Of a stretch of DNA of 64,000 bases, positions 1 to 27,415 are shown in pieces. Position 1 is the first letter of the stretch. Each line of letters starts with the position of its first letter. Where the stretch lies: positions 13,613,777 to 13,677,776 of the forward strand of contig CM055828.1 in the NCBI GenBank assembly GCA_029582265.1, read 5' to 3'. The notes under the pieces were generated by a model. That model was not told the origin of the DNA and did not search any database. It saw only the letters and a list, made by a program, of their open reading frames with translations. A program made the position numbers and the translations under genes. This stretch comes from Zoroaster sp. YZ-2022. Taxonomy: Eukaryota > Echinodermata > Asteroidea > Forcipulatida > Zoroasteridae.

Positions 1-1924
1 GTCTAATCTGCGGGACGTATAGATTGGCGAGAAAGGACAAGTCGACCTAAACAAATAGTGTGACCCTGCGGGGGATTAAGACATCTTGACCTTTGTGAAA
101 GCTTGACCTAAACAAAACTCGACACACGAGATGTCATATACATGTAAGCACTTGGCATTATCGCATAAAAACAAAACATGCACCATATGAAAGTCCATAA
201 TGTGACTTAGTTTCTAAAACCAATTACGTCATCATTACGTCAGTAAATGTTATTTCATTAACATTTTAGTGTAATCTGCGAAGATTATGATGTAGGCAAT
301 ATAAACTTTGAAATGCTATTGCTCGAATTTACCAACTATGGGTAGAATGTGGTACCATCCTTTCTCACCCTTTATCACAATAGTAATAAAAATAGTGCAC
401 GTTCTGTTGTCATTCAACTCTTGTCCGGTGGTGGTTTTGCAGAAAGGGAAATATCCATATGGACTGTACACGTTGGTATGATCACATGACGACGTAGTGT
501 TTGTACATAGCTACAGGGTTTGTACACGTGGGTTGATTCTACAATACGATGTTCTTTGTTTTCGTATGTTGTAATTGTTTGAGAATCGTTGCACACATTT
601 AATGGAATGGCATTAACTTGATTTGTTACATCCTTTGCATTTATCCACATAAAAATTTTCTCAAACGTCTATGGGACAAACAATGAAATTTGTGTGTACA
701 ATGATTACAGTTCATGCGTTTTAAGTTTATTTCAATATATCATAAATACTAAACAAAGAACTCATTGTCCCAATAATTATCAATATACATGTAGCCGAAA
801 CCCCTGTGTTCGTTTTCATCGAACACTTCGTTGCAATTTTGTACTGTTGTAGTAATATCTGTACAGATAATACTGCAAACAATAATGTCAATTTTAAACA
901 ATAACAAACACCTCATCAGTCTCCTGCCACCTACTGTCCCAAAAAACTCAGTCTCATCCCACCCGTCCTGTCGATCGCGTCTTGCCGAAAATTACGTTTG
1001 GACGAGTTATTACTACTTGGACACCTGAGGAACACACAATGCAACTTTTGTATACAATGACTACAATTAATGCGCATTTTCAGCTTATTTCAATATATCA
1101 TAACTTTATTAACACTAAACAAAGAACTTGGGATATCAGTGCCCAATATTATCAATACATCCAAAACCCATGTCAGTGTTTTCATCAAAAGCTTAACCTC
1201 TAGTTAACATTGTACTTGTGTTTTTACTACTCGATTAATCGTTCCGCTGTGATTATTGCAAATGAAGTAACACATTCACAAGTTAATGACTGATTCATGA
1301 TAATCAGACAGCTGAAATGCACAAGGAGTAACTCATGCACACTTTAATGCATTGTTTACATTTTTGTTACATGCACCACAGTGTACACCACAATGCATGC
1401 AATGCATACTGTACAGTACAATACTTACATGTACACTGCATCAGCATGTGGTCTTCAGCATACCATGGCCTTCTCTGAAAAATCCACACTCATTGGTGAT
1501 TCACAGCTCACTTCATTAAAAAGAAATTCTCCTCCAACCTGTGTGCAATGCACAACACTGCTGTTTTCTCGGTGACAAATTGTTTTGCGCATGCATGGAT
1601 TTGGACGTATGTAAGTCAACCCTCTGTTGTAAAATGGTACACTAAATATTCGCATTGATAGTTTCACAAAGTGGTCATCCAATCAAACCCTTCTTAAAAA
1701 TATAAATTATGAATATTTATGAATAATTGGATGCTATTTTAAAAGAGTATGCCACAGTGTTTACGTTCAAGACATTTTCGAGTGAAGAAAAAATTTGATG
1801 TAAAGTTCAGCAACCATCATCACTTTTCTTGCATCTATTACACAGATAAAACACCATCCGTGTTAATTGTACATGTATCCTATTGTTATTTCATGTTTAT
1901 CCATTCCAGAATATAATATTCTCT
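1..1924. other. AT-rich stretch, no gene seen
   Basis: No convincing exon was found on either strand. Short open frames here lack matching splice sites or any recognisable protein. The stretch presumably lies upstream of, or in an intron of, the plus-strand gene whose exons start at 3512. It contains one diverged internal duplication, listed separately. Confidence 0.5.
680..1220 (+). repeat. Diverged direct duplication (about 680-850 and 1038-1220)
   Basis: Two segments about 350 bp apart share an ordered series of words: a tac-aatga-tac-a block, 'tttcaatatatcata', 'actaaacaaagaact', 'ttatcaatac', then 'gt.ttcgttttcatc' and 'attgtact'. They look like an old tandem duplication or two decayed copies of one repeat. 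No coding capacity is seen. Confidence 0.55.
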
Positions 1925-2760
1925 AAAACACTTCATGCCTGCGCTTATATCACATGCGCCTCACAACGTAAAATGCTTCACGCCTGGGCTTATACACATG
2001 CGCCTCACAACGTAAAATGCTTCACGCCTGGGCTTATACACATGCGCCTCACAACGTAAAATGCTTCACGCCTACGCTTATACACATGCGCCTCACAACG
2101 TAAAATGCTTCACGCCTACGCTTATACACATGCGCCTCACAACGTAAAATGCTTCACGCCTACGCTTATACACATGCGCCTCACAACGTAAAACGCTTCA
2201 CGCCTGGGCTTATACACATGCGCCTCACAACGTAAAATGCTTCACGCCTACGCTTATACACATGCGCCTCACAACGTAAAATGCTTCACGCCTACGCTTA
2301 TACACATGCGCCTCACAACGTAAAATGCTTCACGCCTACGCTTATACACATGCGCCTCACAACGTAAAACGCTTCACGCCTGGGCTTATACACATGCGCC
2401 TCACAACGTAAAATGCTTCACGCCTGGGCTTATACACATGCGCCTCACAACGTAAAATGCTTCACGCCTACGCTTATACACATGCGCCTCACAACGTAAA
2501 ATGCTTCACGCCTACGCTTATACACATGCGCCTCACAACGTAAAACGCTTCACGCCACGCTTATACACATGCGCCTGGCGTACGAAATGCTTCACGCCTG
2601 GGCTTATACACATGCGCCTCACAACGTAAAACGCTTCACGCCTGGGCTTATACACATGCGCCTCACAACGTAAAATGCTTCACGCCTGGGCTTATACACA
2701 TGCGCCTCACAACGTAAAACGCTTCACGCCTGGGCTTATACACATGCGCCTCACAATGTA
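1925..2760 (+). repeat. 44-bp minisatellite, about 19 copies
   Basis: The unit reads roughly aacgtaaaatgcttcacgcc followed by tgggcttatacacatgcgcc and tcac, 44 bp in all. Copies differ mainly at two places: 'tgggc' or 'tacgc', and 'aatgc' or 'aacgc'. These variants are interleaved rather than random. One copy near 2555-2590 is rearranged. The array ends in a 15-A run at about 2758-2774. There are no unique spacers, so it is not CRISPR-like. Confidence 0.95.
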
Positions 2761-2942
2761 AAAAAAAAAAAAAATGCTATTCATATTGTTGCCTCCACAA
2801 AGACACCATGTTATGAACAACATTCTTGTCTTCAATTACTACTTACTTGTGTATTCAGGGTTGTTTTTTAATTCAGTGATTTGTAAATTGACATGGATCA
2901 ATACAAATCCATGACATATCTGTCAAACTAAAGTCTACTATT

Positions 2943-3110
2943 TTCTGGTCCTAGGTCGGCTTCACAATCGGTGCAGTAACACACTTTTTTTTTTTAATAT
3001 TTTTTTGTATAAACGGCTTTTGGAACCAGACCAAATTTCCCATACACAAAGTACATCTATGGTGGCTAAAAGAGGCTGCACAAATCAGGCAGACTTTCAT
3101 ATCCATACAC
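2943..3110 (+). repeat. Dispersed repeat, copy 1 (pair at 12,606-12,800)
   Basis: It shares with 12,606-12,800 a 'tttctggt..taggtc' start, a 'aatcggtg' word, a poly-T tract, 'ggaaccagaccaaatttccc', 'tatggtggctaa' and 'agaggc'. The poly-T sits at the same internal place in both copies. The family is not recognised; it is probably a decayed transposon fragment. Confidence 0.6.
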
Positions 3111-3511
3111 ATGTATACTGAAATATTGGCTGAAATTATATATGTATTGTTTCATAGCAAAAAATGCTGACATGCACATGCGAGGACCAGAAATCGGATA
3201 CTTTTTGTTTGGCCTTCTGAAAATAACCACAACATGTATTCCCAAATCTGCTACATTAATATCTCTTGAATTATATACATGCTTGTTACAGTAAATGTTT
3301 GTATGTATGTATGCACAGTAATCAGCCAACAGCTATGTTCACCTGGATAAAGAGGCTGTCTGTACATGTCCAATACCACTCCCTTTGATGTTATGCCACT
3401 TCTATTTATTCCATTTATTTCATTTCCTGCATTATTTATTACCTGTAATTTTGACATATTTTGACAACATTGTTGATCATATTCAGTTGAAAGTGTTTTT
3501 GTTTTGTACAG

Positions 3512-5892
<2,381 letters not shown>

Positions 5893-5936
5893 AGCTACAT
5901 ACTTTGTTATTTGGTAAATGAAAGATTATTGAACAA

Positions 5937-5942
5937 ATTAAA
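5937..5942 (+). terminator. Likely poly(A) signal ATTAAA for plus-strand gene
   Basis: ATTAAA lies 45 bp after the TAG stop and is the first poly(A)-signal variant downstream. Placement is typical, but use of this signal is inferred. Confidence 0.4.
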
Positions 5943-6149
5943 AGCTGTTTAGTGTTACACAGGCCCATTTGTGTAATTTATATATAAGTTAGTTACAGTT
6001 TATGAGACCATTGCAAGTTTAATTTTTTAAATGTAAGAAAGTGTAAAGGTGCATTTGTTTTATTTGATTGTTGTCACCCATGGTACTCCCAGTGGTAATA
6101 ATAATAATAGAAAATAATTTTTTTTTTCTTATAAAGGGCATTCCACATA

Positions 6150-6425
6150 AAGTCTCAATGTGCTTTAAATATTGCCCCTGGTCATTGGGCCAATATCATT
6201 CCTGTAATCTTTCTCAGGCTTTTTCAAACACAGTATCAACCGCTACCCTCACAGATACCCACTTACATGTATACTCCTGGTTAAAGAGAAGCAATGTACA
6301 ATCAAGTGTCTTGCTCAAGGGTACAAATGCCATGGTTGTAGCCAAGATTCAAACCCACATTCTGACGATTCAGCCATCAGAACATAAATCCCACAAATTC
6401 AATGCACTGAACTGTTTGGCTCTGG
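6150..6425 (-). mobile_element. Decayed SINE of the tRNA-Leu-like family
   Basis: It shares in order 'cctcacagatacccacttac', 'ctcctggttaaagagaagca', 'aagtgtcttgctcaagg', 'attcaaacccacattctgac', 'tcagccatcagaacataaat' with the copy at 27.04-27.34 kb. Many substitutions suggest an old insertion. It lies 3' of the plus-strand gene. Confidence 0.65.
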
Positions 6426-6429
6426 CACC

Positions 6430-8648
6430 CCAGTGGTACCCAGGTAATCATACAAGTACACAAACCTACGTAGAATTGAAATTGCCTGGGTACCATTTGG
6501 GAGTACCCTAGGTAACAACAACCCCTTCTGCATTACTATGTGAGAACTTGACCCAAACCATGTCAAATATACTCTTGCTAATGATTTGAGTCAGTAAACC
6601 AGAGATTTCTAATGGCTTATTAGTTGAACCCATGTGAATTTACACATGTAAATAAATGTTTGTATTATGTATATATTCATTTGAAACCAAATGTATATGG
6701 ATCTCCCATGTAATTAATATACATGTACATGTTTGTGAATTTCAGTTGTGGGTTTCATGGGTTAGACCTTTATTGTGCTGCTGTAGTCTTGGTAGAGTGG
6801 TTACATATGATGTCAAATACCTGACGGGTGCCCTCACTCAGAGACGGTCAAGGCAAACATGCTATACTTTCCTCTACTGTGTTATAATGGTTTAAAGCCA
6901 GTATACACCTTTGGTAAAATGTCTGTAAATGCTTCTATATGTTATAAGAATCAAGATATATAGAAGTATTAACCCAACCTGTCAAAGTTTCAGCTATTAA
7001 TGAAAAAGAGTGAACATGCATTTAGATTTTTTTTATTCATTCCAAACAATATAATGACATAAAGATTCAAATGTTTCATGACCACGGCTGTTTCTCCATT
7101 GGTACATGAAGATAATCAAAATTTCTCCGATTCCAAAATGTGAATACAAAAGCCGATGAAATCCTAAGTTTGGTTTTCTTATAGTTGTAATAATTAAAAC
7201 ATCGACACAAAATAAGGAAACACTTTTTATTGCAGATTCTTCTTAACGACACCTACACCACCATCAACTTTGCAGTTTGTGTGAATAACTCCCAACTATT
7301 TTGCATCAAAATTCTAAATAAAAACATGTGTTACATCAGCAACGACTCCGGTATTAATGATAAAAGTTGGGCAAAAGTATAATATTATTACAAAGATCAG
7401 GGTTGTCAATAAAGGCTGTGCATTTTCGTATTTTCACTTTTAGCAAGGGGCACTTCATCAGATTCTAAATGTCTATTGAAACATTTCAAGTGGGCACCAA
7501 GGTAACATTGACTATGTTGCCTAAGTGAAGTTCAAGACCTATTGATTGATTTTCCAGTCATTGATAAACTCCAATATAATATCTGGTCATTCAGGACTTT
7601 GTACTGGAAAGTAAAATTTTACTACTTCGATGCACAAACTGTTATTTTGAATTTGCAAGTTAGTTTGTCAAAGATATAAAAAAAAATCAAATATTCTTTA
7701 TTCTTTATTAAACAGTTATAAAGAGGGGAACAGAGCCCCTGGACCTAACACTGCTTCATTGTTATTATACTAGTTGCTTAGTATTTAGTGCAAAGAAAGA
7801 TAACTACTTGACAATGAAAGTCGAACAATTCTCACTATACAACAAATGGAAATTAAAAAGTATAAGAAATGAAAGCATTTGAGTTTTCAAGTGATATACA
7901 TTTGCAAAGGAAGGAAAATGTGGAAATGACCTAATGAATTACATGTATAGGAGGTTATTCAGCATTTTGGTACTGCAGATGACAGTCACTCATTACAAAG
8001 CCTTGTCATGATAGACATAAGTACTTTGTATGACAAATGTGATTAGAAATATCCCCAATATGTAAGGGGTTAAATATGGCTTTTAAAGTTAAGATATAAG
8101 ATTGGTAATTCAAAAATAACAAAATAACATTTGAAATATTTGTTGTCATAATCCCCCCCCCCCCATCCCCATCCCCCCCAGATTTACCCATCTCTTGATG
8201 TGGGATTTAGAAATGTTTGTAAACTCGAATATAGGGAAAAGTGTATCAATATATACCAGACAAAACAAAAAGGTACAAAATCCCCATGTTTCCTAATAGT
8301 AATACGAATACACGGGCAGCTTGATCTGGAACAGTTTTCAGCAAAGATGAAACCATAAAATGGACAAAACAGTATCATTATCATGAACACATTATGGCAT
8401 CACATTTTGCATGTTTTGTGACAACCAAATTGGCTGGCAACCCAACATTTAATTAGCGATAACTAGTTAAACGGCCTATGACATGCTATACATATTTTAC
8501 CAAACTCAATATTGATTCAAAAATGGGTGAGGGACACTTCTTCTGGCAAATGTTTGGCTACATTTCTTCATTTGGATGCACCCCACCTAATTTATGTTCA
8601 TATAAAATAACATTAAGATATACATTTGTTATTTTATATTTCATTTGA
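6430..8648. other. Intergenic space between two convergent genes
   Basis: AT-rich sequence with no supported exon. It lies beyond the ATTAAA of the plus-strand gene and beyond the AATAAA of the minus-strand gene. It contains a poly-C tract at about 8153-8164. Otherwise nothing recognisable is seen. Confidence 0.5.
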
Positions 8649-8658
8649 TTTATTTATT
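8649..8658 (-). terminator. Poly(A) signals for TMEM163-like gene
   Basis: Two overlapping AATAAA motifs on the minus strand (rc of tttatttatt) lie about 100 bp after the TGA stop at 8756-8758. They would give a short 3' UTR. Confidence 0.5.
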
Positions 8659-8755
8659 TCCCGTCTGTAGACATTTTTATGTTAGCTCTCATACGACTGT
8701 TGGGTCAACTTATGATGTAAGTTCTTGACACTTGTTCAGATGATGAGATGACACC

Positions 8756-21915
<13,160 letters not shown>

Positions 21916-22288
21916 ATGCATCTGAATCTCAGCACACACTTTTACGCAACTGCCGAACAGACAGGCATACAATCAAATAACACCAAATTATTGTGCATAT
22001 AAAATACCCGCATTTTTATTAGTTATACCACCGGGTATATGGATCCGTACTCACTGTTCCTAAAATCATACTACCAGCATCGTTTAGCATATGTAATGGT
22101 TTTTAATAAATTATGAAACAAAAAATAAGCCATACACACGGGTATGAACAACAGCAATAGTGTTCGAAAACAAATCAGTGTGAATTGATTCCATTGTGAA
22201 TTGAGTGGAAAGACAGCTGGTTATAGGAAAATTTTAGTTTACTTATCGTCGTTTGTGAATTAAATACTGCCCTGACGAGACAACAATT

Positions 22289-22430
22289 ACACTCTTAAAA
22301 CTAAAGTGTTGAATCAACTTTTTAAGAGTTCGGTCAGTGACTACTCTTTATGAAGTTAAATTCAACTAAAAGAAAGTGTTGAATTAACACGGAGTCAACT
22401 TAAGTCTAACTTTATCAATGTTAATTAATA
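22289..22430. mobile_element. MITE of the 'actcttaaa...tcaacactt' family, truncated
   Basis: It carries 'acactcttaaa', 'gtgttgaatcaac', 'aagagttcggtcagtgac', 'aagtgttgaattaacacgga' in the same order as the left half of the complete copy at 40,550-40,768. It ends in a short (AAT)n run. Confidence 0.7.
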
Positions 22431-22449
22431 ATAATAATAATAATAATAA

Positions 22450-22742
22450 GTAAGACTAATTGCGGTGACACCATGTGGAATCTCAATTGAGTAGTAATTA
22501 GTTCTGAAAAGAACTGGGGGTACAACTCGACGTTTCGATCAGTATGCTCTGATCGTCCTCAGGAGAATGCCGGACTCTGGAAAATGCTGCTGCTTAAGTA
22601 GGCTGCTGGAGGATCATCCCCTGCTGGAGGATTAGTTCGTTGGGGCGCGCAGGCGGGAAACTGTGAGACTATGAGACTAGGATCCTAGGGATTGGGGGAG
22701 AGGAGTGTGTGCTCACTGAACTGAATCAGTTGTTAACAAGCA
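22450..22742 (+). mobile_element. Dispersed two-module repeat, copy 2
   Basis: Module X (agactaattgcggtgac ... gaactgggggtacaactcga ... gatcgtcctcaggagaatgc ... ttaagtagg) is followed by module Y (gggaaactgtgagact ... gatcctaggg ... gaggagtgtgtgctcactga ... gttaacaagcaca). It begins directly after an (AAT)n run and is followed by 'ataataa', as if inserted in an AAT microsatellite. See copy 1 for the opposite module order. Confidence 0.55.
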
Positions 22743-22749
22743 CAATAAT

Positions 22750-24164
22750 AACTAGATGGCAGTGTTTGTGATAATACAAACACATAGGTGTTCGAGTTTT
22801 GTCAGGGCAGTGATGACGACGTCAGAATGTTTTTAAAAGAAACTTTGCATCATTATTTGTTATATTAAACTTTGACTTCCGGTTTAGACAGTAAGTAAAG
22901 GTCAAATTGGGTCATGTTTTTGTAAACATTTTTGACAATTAACAATCTGTACAATAGTGGAAAGATTGTGAATTTACCCCTTGTGGTTGTTGAGATATGA
23001 ATTTTTAAAATATTAAACTTTGACTTCCGGTTTGGACAGGAAGTAAGGTCAAATTGGGGTCACCTTTGTGTAGATATTTTTCGACAATTAACAGTCTATA
23101 CAATGGTACAAAAAATGTCAATTTACCTCTTGTGGTTGTTGAGATATGATTTTTTAATATTAAACTTTGACTTCCGGTTTGGACAGGAAGTAAGGTCAAA
23201 TTAGTCACCTTTTGTAAATATTTATTGACAATTAACGATCTGTGCAATGGTACAAAAATTGTGAATTTACCTCTTGTAGTTGTTGAGATATGATTTTTTT
23301 AAATATTAAACTTTGACTTCCGGTTTGGACAGGAAGTAAGGTCAAATTGGGATCACCTTTGTGTAAATATTTTTCGACAATTAACAATCTATACAATGAT
23401 ACAAAAAATGTCAATTTACCTCTTGTGGTTGTGGAGATATGATTTTTTTAAACATTAAACTTTGACTTCCGGTTTGGACAGGAAGTAAGGTCAAATTGGG
23501 GTCACCTTTGTGTAAATATTTTTTGACAATTAACAATCTATACAATGATACAAAAATTTCAATTTACCTCTTGTGGTTGTGGAGATATGATTTTTTAAAC
23601 ATTAAACTTTGACTTCCGGTTTGGACAGGAAGTAAGGTCAAATTGGGGTCACCTTTGTGTAAATAATTTTGACAATTAACAATCTGTACTATTGTGCAAA
23701 TACTGTCAATTTACCTGTTGTGGTTGTTGAGATATGATTTTTACGTGCATACATAATTAGCACGACCAGAGCTGATTTACATTCACCAAATTACGTGCAT
23801 ACATAATGAGCACGACCAGAGCTGATTTACATTCACCAACAGAGGGCGCACTTTTTTAGCGTTGAAAAAGCCGTGTAGTCTTTCATTTGCAACGTAATCA
23901 AAACGTTTTAACTAATAAAGTATGATTGATCGAAATTCGATATCTGATGACCTAATAATGACGTCACAAATTATGTTTCATCTACGTGTTATGTTCTAAG
24001 TATGTGCCAAGTTTCAAGTTCATATGAAGTTTGCAAGTATGTGTTTTTTTGTAGACAATCGATCCGGAAAAGAAGAAGAAGAAGAAGAAGAAGAAGGAGA
24101 AGAAAAAGAAAAAAAAAAAACCGAACAATAACAATAGGTGTTTCGGGCGCATACCCGAACACCT
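22750..24164 (+). mobile_element. Helentron/HINE-like element, copy A
   Basis: The left end has aactaga, a small hairpin (gtgtttgt..acaaacac) and aggtgttcg. The core has about six 147-bp tandem units, each with 'ttgacttccggtttggacag', 'gaagtaaggtcaaatt', 'gacaattaacaatct', 'ctcttgtggttgttgagata'. A 3' region has a (GAA)n tract, 'ccgaacaataacaa' and a terminal hairpin aggtgtttcggg..acccgaacacct (24,136-24,164). There is no coding capacity. Short terminal hairpins, an internal tandem core and a microsatellite recall non-autonomous Helentrons (HINEs, bivalve pearl-type elements); the class is an inference. Confidence 0.65.
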
Positions 24165-24176
24165 AATAATAATAAT

Positions 24177-25945
24177 AACTAGATATAAGTTTTTGTCACA
24201 ACAAAAACAAGGTGTTCGGTTGAAGTTAAAATGGTTACGTCATCAATTCGAAGTGTTGGAGAAGTCAAATGTTAACGTCTGTTGAAGTTCTCGCGAGAAG
24301 TTTATTTGAATACAATACAATACTGAATTTAGAAATTATTTTAATATTAAACTTTGACTTCCGGTTTGGACAGGAAGTAAGGTCAAATTGGGTCACCTTT
24401 GTAAATACTTTTGGCAATTAACAATCTGTACAATGGTACAAAATGTCAATTTACCTCCTGTGGTTGTTGAGATATGATTTTTTAAATATTAAACTTTCAC
24501 TTCCGGTTTTGGACAGGAAGTAAGCTCAAATCAGAGGTATAAATATTTTTGACAATTAACGATCTGTACAATGGTACAACAATTTTAAATTACCTCTTGT
24601 GGTTGTTGAGATACGATTTTTTTAATATTAAACTTTGACTTCCGGTTTGGACAGGAAGTAAAGGTCAAATTGGGGTCATGTTTTGTAAATATATTTTGAC
24701 AATTAACAATCTGTACAATGGTGCAAAAATGTTAATTTACCTCTTGTTGTTGTTGAGATATTTTTTTAAATATTAAACTTCGACTTCCGGTTTGGACAGG
24801 AAGTAAGGTCAAATTTGGGGTCACCTTTTTCTAAATATTATTTGACAATTTACGATCTGTACAATAGTGAAAGAATTGTGAATTTCTCTCTTGTGGTTGT
24901 TGAGATATGATTTTTTAATATTTAACTTTGACTTCCGGTTTGGACAGGAAGTAAAGGTCAAATTAGGTCACCTTTTGAAAATATTTTTGACAATTAACGA
25001 TCTGTACAATGTGAAAGAATTGTGAATTTATCTCTTGTGGTTGTTGAGATATGATTTTTGTTAAATATTAAACTTTGACTTCCGGTTTGGACAGGAAGTA
25101 AAGGTCAAATTAAGTCACTTTTTTGAAAATATTTTTGACAATTAACGATCTGTACAATGGTGAAAGAATTGTGAATTTATCTCTTGTGGTTGTTGAGATA
25201 TGATTTTGTTAAATATTAAACTTTGACTTCCGGTTTGGACAGGAAGTAAGGTCAAATTGGGGTCACCTTTGTGTAAATATTTTTCCACTATTAACAATCT
25301 ATACAATGGTACAAAAATTGTGAATTTACCTTTTGTGGTTGTTGAGATATGATTTTTTTAAATATTAAACTTTGATTTATTGTAATTCGATATCTGATGA
25401 CCTAATCATGACGTCACAAATTGTGTTTCTTCTACGTGTTAAGTTTTAAGTATATGTCAAGTTTCAAGTTCATGTGAAGTTTGCAAGTATGTGTTTTTGT
25501 AGACAATCGTTTTTGCCGATAGAGAGCGACAATCCATATTAGCGTACGCTCAATTCCTTAAACATGCATACATAATGAGCACGACCAGAGCTGATTTACA
25601 TTCACCAACAGAGGGCGCACTTTTTTAGCGTTGAAAAAGCCGTGTAGTCTTTCATTTGCAACGTAATCAAAACGTTTTAACTAATAAAGTATGATTGATC
25701 GAAATTCGATATCTGATGACCTAATAATGACGTGACAAATTATGTTTCATCTACGTGTTATGTTCTAAGTTTGTGCCAAGTTTCAAGTTCATGTGAAGTT
25801 TGCAAGTATGTGTTTTTTTGTAGACAATCGATCCGGAAAAGAAGAAGAAGAAGAAGAAGAAGAAGAAGAAGGAGAAGAAAAATAAAAAAAAAAAAAAAAA
25901 ACCGAACAATAACAATAGGTGTTTCGGGCGCATACCCGAACACCT
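24177..25945 (+). mobile_element. Helentron/HINE-like element, copy B
   Basis: Same layout as copy A, separated from it only by 'aataataataat': aactaga, a hairpin (gtttttgt..acaaaaac), aggtgttcgg, about seven 147-bp units (24,340-25,378), a 3' region nearly identical to copy A, a (GAA)n tract at about 25,841-25,882, and the terminal hairpin at 25,917-25,945. The 5' unique part (24,215-24,330) differs from copy A. The 3' parts differ by a few substitutions, so the copies separated recently. Confidence 0.65.
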
Positions 25946-26215
25946 AATAATAATGTCGGGCATTTTAAAGTGCTTTTAAACAAGGTATCAAAGCGCTGTA
26001 AGTAGTATGTGTGCCGCATCACACTATGGATTGTGGAGGAGGCGGAGGTGGGATTGAGGTGGGATTTCCCACCTCCACATTTCCCACCTCCGCCTCCTCC
26101 ACAATCCATAGTGTGATGCGGCACGTACAAAGTGCAAAATCGTCGCCCATTGCGCACTAACACGTCTGAGCGCGCGCGCGTGAGACACGTCTGGGCGCGC
26201 GCGTGGAGGTGTGCT

Positions 26216-26325
26216 CATTGAATCTTTACTCATTGAGTCTTTACTCATTGAATCTTTACTCATTGAGTCTTTACTCATTGAGTCTTTACTCATTGAATCT
26301 TTACTCATTCAGTCTTTACTCATTC
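26216..26325 (+). repeat. 15-bp minisatellite inside the foldback spacer
   Basis: About seven copies of cattgaatctttact / cattgagtctttact. It starts exactly where the left inverted arm ends. Confidence 0.9.
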
Positions 26326-26639
26326 CGAAATGAGTAGTTATAGGCCTATATGTCAGATTGAAATAATTTCTAAGATTAACGTTACTGTTAAAGTATGAGA
26401 TTTAAAAAAATTGTTTACAGGGACATTGTGCATCACACTTATCCTCTTGCCAATAGACAAAGCTACTATTAAAAACACAGACATACACGAATATAATTTA
26501 TTTTAATGATTAAATCGAACAGTTAATATTCATAACAGACTCGGTAATAATCTCTTCTTGGAATATGTGTTGGCTCTGAAAAGAGCCGGTTGTTTTATTG
26601 GTGTGTTGGTTTTGCTGGTCTTGGATGTACACGGTTACT

Positions 26640-26790
26640 TGAGTAGTGCGCAGTTGTGTGCAGTATTTTGTGTGCAGTATTTTGTGTGCAGTTTGTGTGG
26701 AGGGAGTAAGTATTTTGTGTGCAGTTTGTGTGGAGGGAGTAGTGCGCAGTATTTTGTGTGCAGTATTTTGTGTGCAGTTTGTGTGGAGGA
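26640..26790 (+). repeat. Irregular 'gtgtgcagtattttgt / gtttgtgtggaggga' repeats
   Basis: Overlapping direct repeats of 16-40 bp ending in a (GAG)n-like tract next to the right arm of the foldback element. Cys-rich open frames here are artefacts. Confidence 0.8.
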
Positions 26791-27329
26791 GGAGGAGGAG
26801 GATCGAGGAGGAGCACACCTCCACGCGCGCGCCCAGACGTGTCTCACGCGCGCGCGCTCAGACGTGTTAGTGCGCAATGGGCGACGATTTTGCACTTTGT
26901 ACGTGCCGCATCACACTATGGATTGTGGAGGAGGCGGAGGTTGGAAATGTGGAGGTGGGAAATCCCACCGAAATCCCACCGAAATCCCACCTCCGCCTCC
27001 TCCACAATCCATAGTGTGATGCGGCACACATACTACTGCTGTACATTATTACCCCTGCTCATCAGGCGCATAAATCATTCCAGAAACCATCTCAGCTCCT
27101 GGAGTATACAGCTCAATTGCTGCCATTTCAGCGCATATGGGCTAATCAAACACAACAACCAACTCTGCCCTCACAGGTACCCATTTACTCCTGGGTGGAG
27201 AGAAGCATTTATGGTAAAGTGTCTTGCTCAAGGACACAAGTACCACGGTCGCGGTTGGGATTCGAACCCACATTCTGACGACTCAGCCATCAGAACACAA
27301 ATCCGATGCACCAAACCGCTCGACCATGG

Positions 27330-27415
27330 CACTCTTAAAAGTTAAATCCAACTTTATAAAGAGTAGTCACTGACCGAACTCTTTAAAATGTTGATTCAAC
27401 ACTTTAGTTTTGTGC
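27330..27415. mobile_element. Fragment of the 'actcttaaa' MITE
   Basis: 86 bp: 'cactcttaaaagttaaatcc', 'actttataaagagtagtcac', 'ccgaactctttaaaatgttg', 'attcaacactttag'. It matches the right half of the copy at 40,550-40,768 and abuts the SINE head. Confidence 0.7.

Larger units (their letters stand above)
26001..27037. mobile_element. Foldback element with 216-227-bp inverted arms and 6-bp TSD
   Basis: Inverted arms 26,001-26,216 and 26,811-27,037 both start agtagtatgtgtgccgcatc at the outer ends. The flanking direct repeat gctgta (25,995-26,000 and 27,038-27,043) is a clean target duplication inside a SINE. Each arm is itself a smaller palindrome ('ggaggaggcggaggt' ... 'acctccgcctcctcc') plus a (CG)n-rich zone. 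The spacer holds a 15-bp minisatellite and 'gtgtgcagtattttgt' repeats. No transposase is seen. Confidence 0.85.
25946..27345 (-). mobile_element. tRNA-derived SINE, split by a foldback element
   Basis: The SINE lies at 25,946-26,000 plus 27,044-27,345. Minus-strand order: a tRNA-like head (gtgccatggtcgagcggttt ... gtgggttcgaatcccaa, a perfect B box), then 'cttgagcaagacacttta', 'agtaaatgggtacctgtgag', 'gatgagcaggggtaat', and an (ATT)n tail at 25,946. The head differs from the 42.6-kb copy, marking a second subfamily that shares the body. Confidence 0.75.

Noticed and set aside
831..1203. Two plus-strand open frames upstream of the unrecognised gene
   Set aside because: One overlaps the diverged duplication; neither has a donor that would join the exon at 3512 in phase.
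1925..2760. CRISPR-like array
   Set aside because: Tandem 44-bp units with no unique spacers, in an animal genome.
26024..26308. Frame with repeated MSKDS
   Set aside because: Translation of the 15-bp minisatellite in the foldback spacer.
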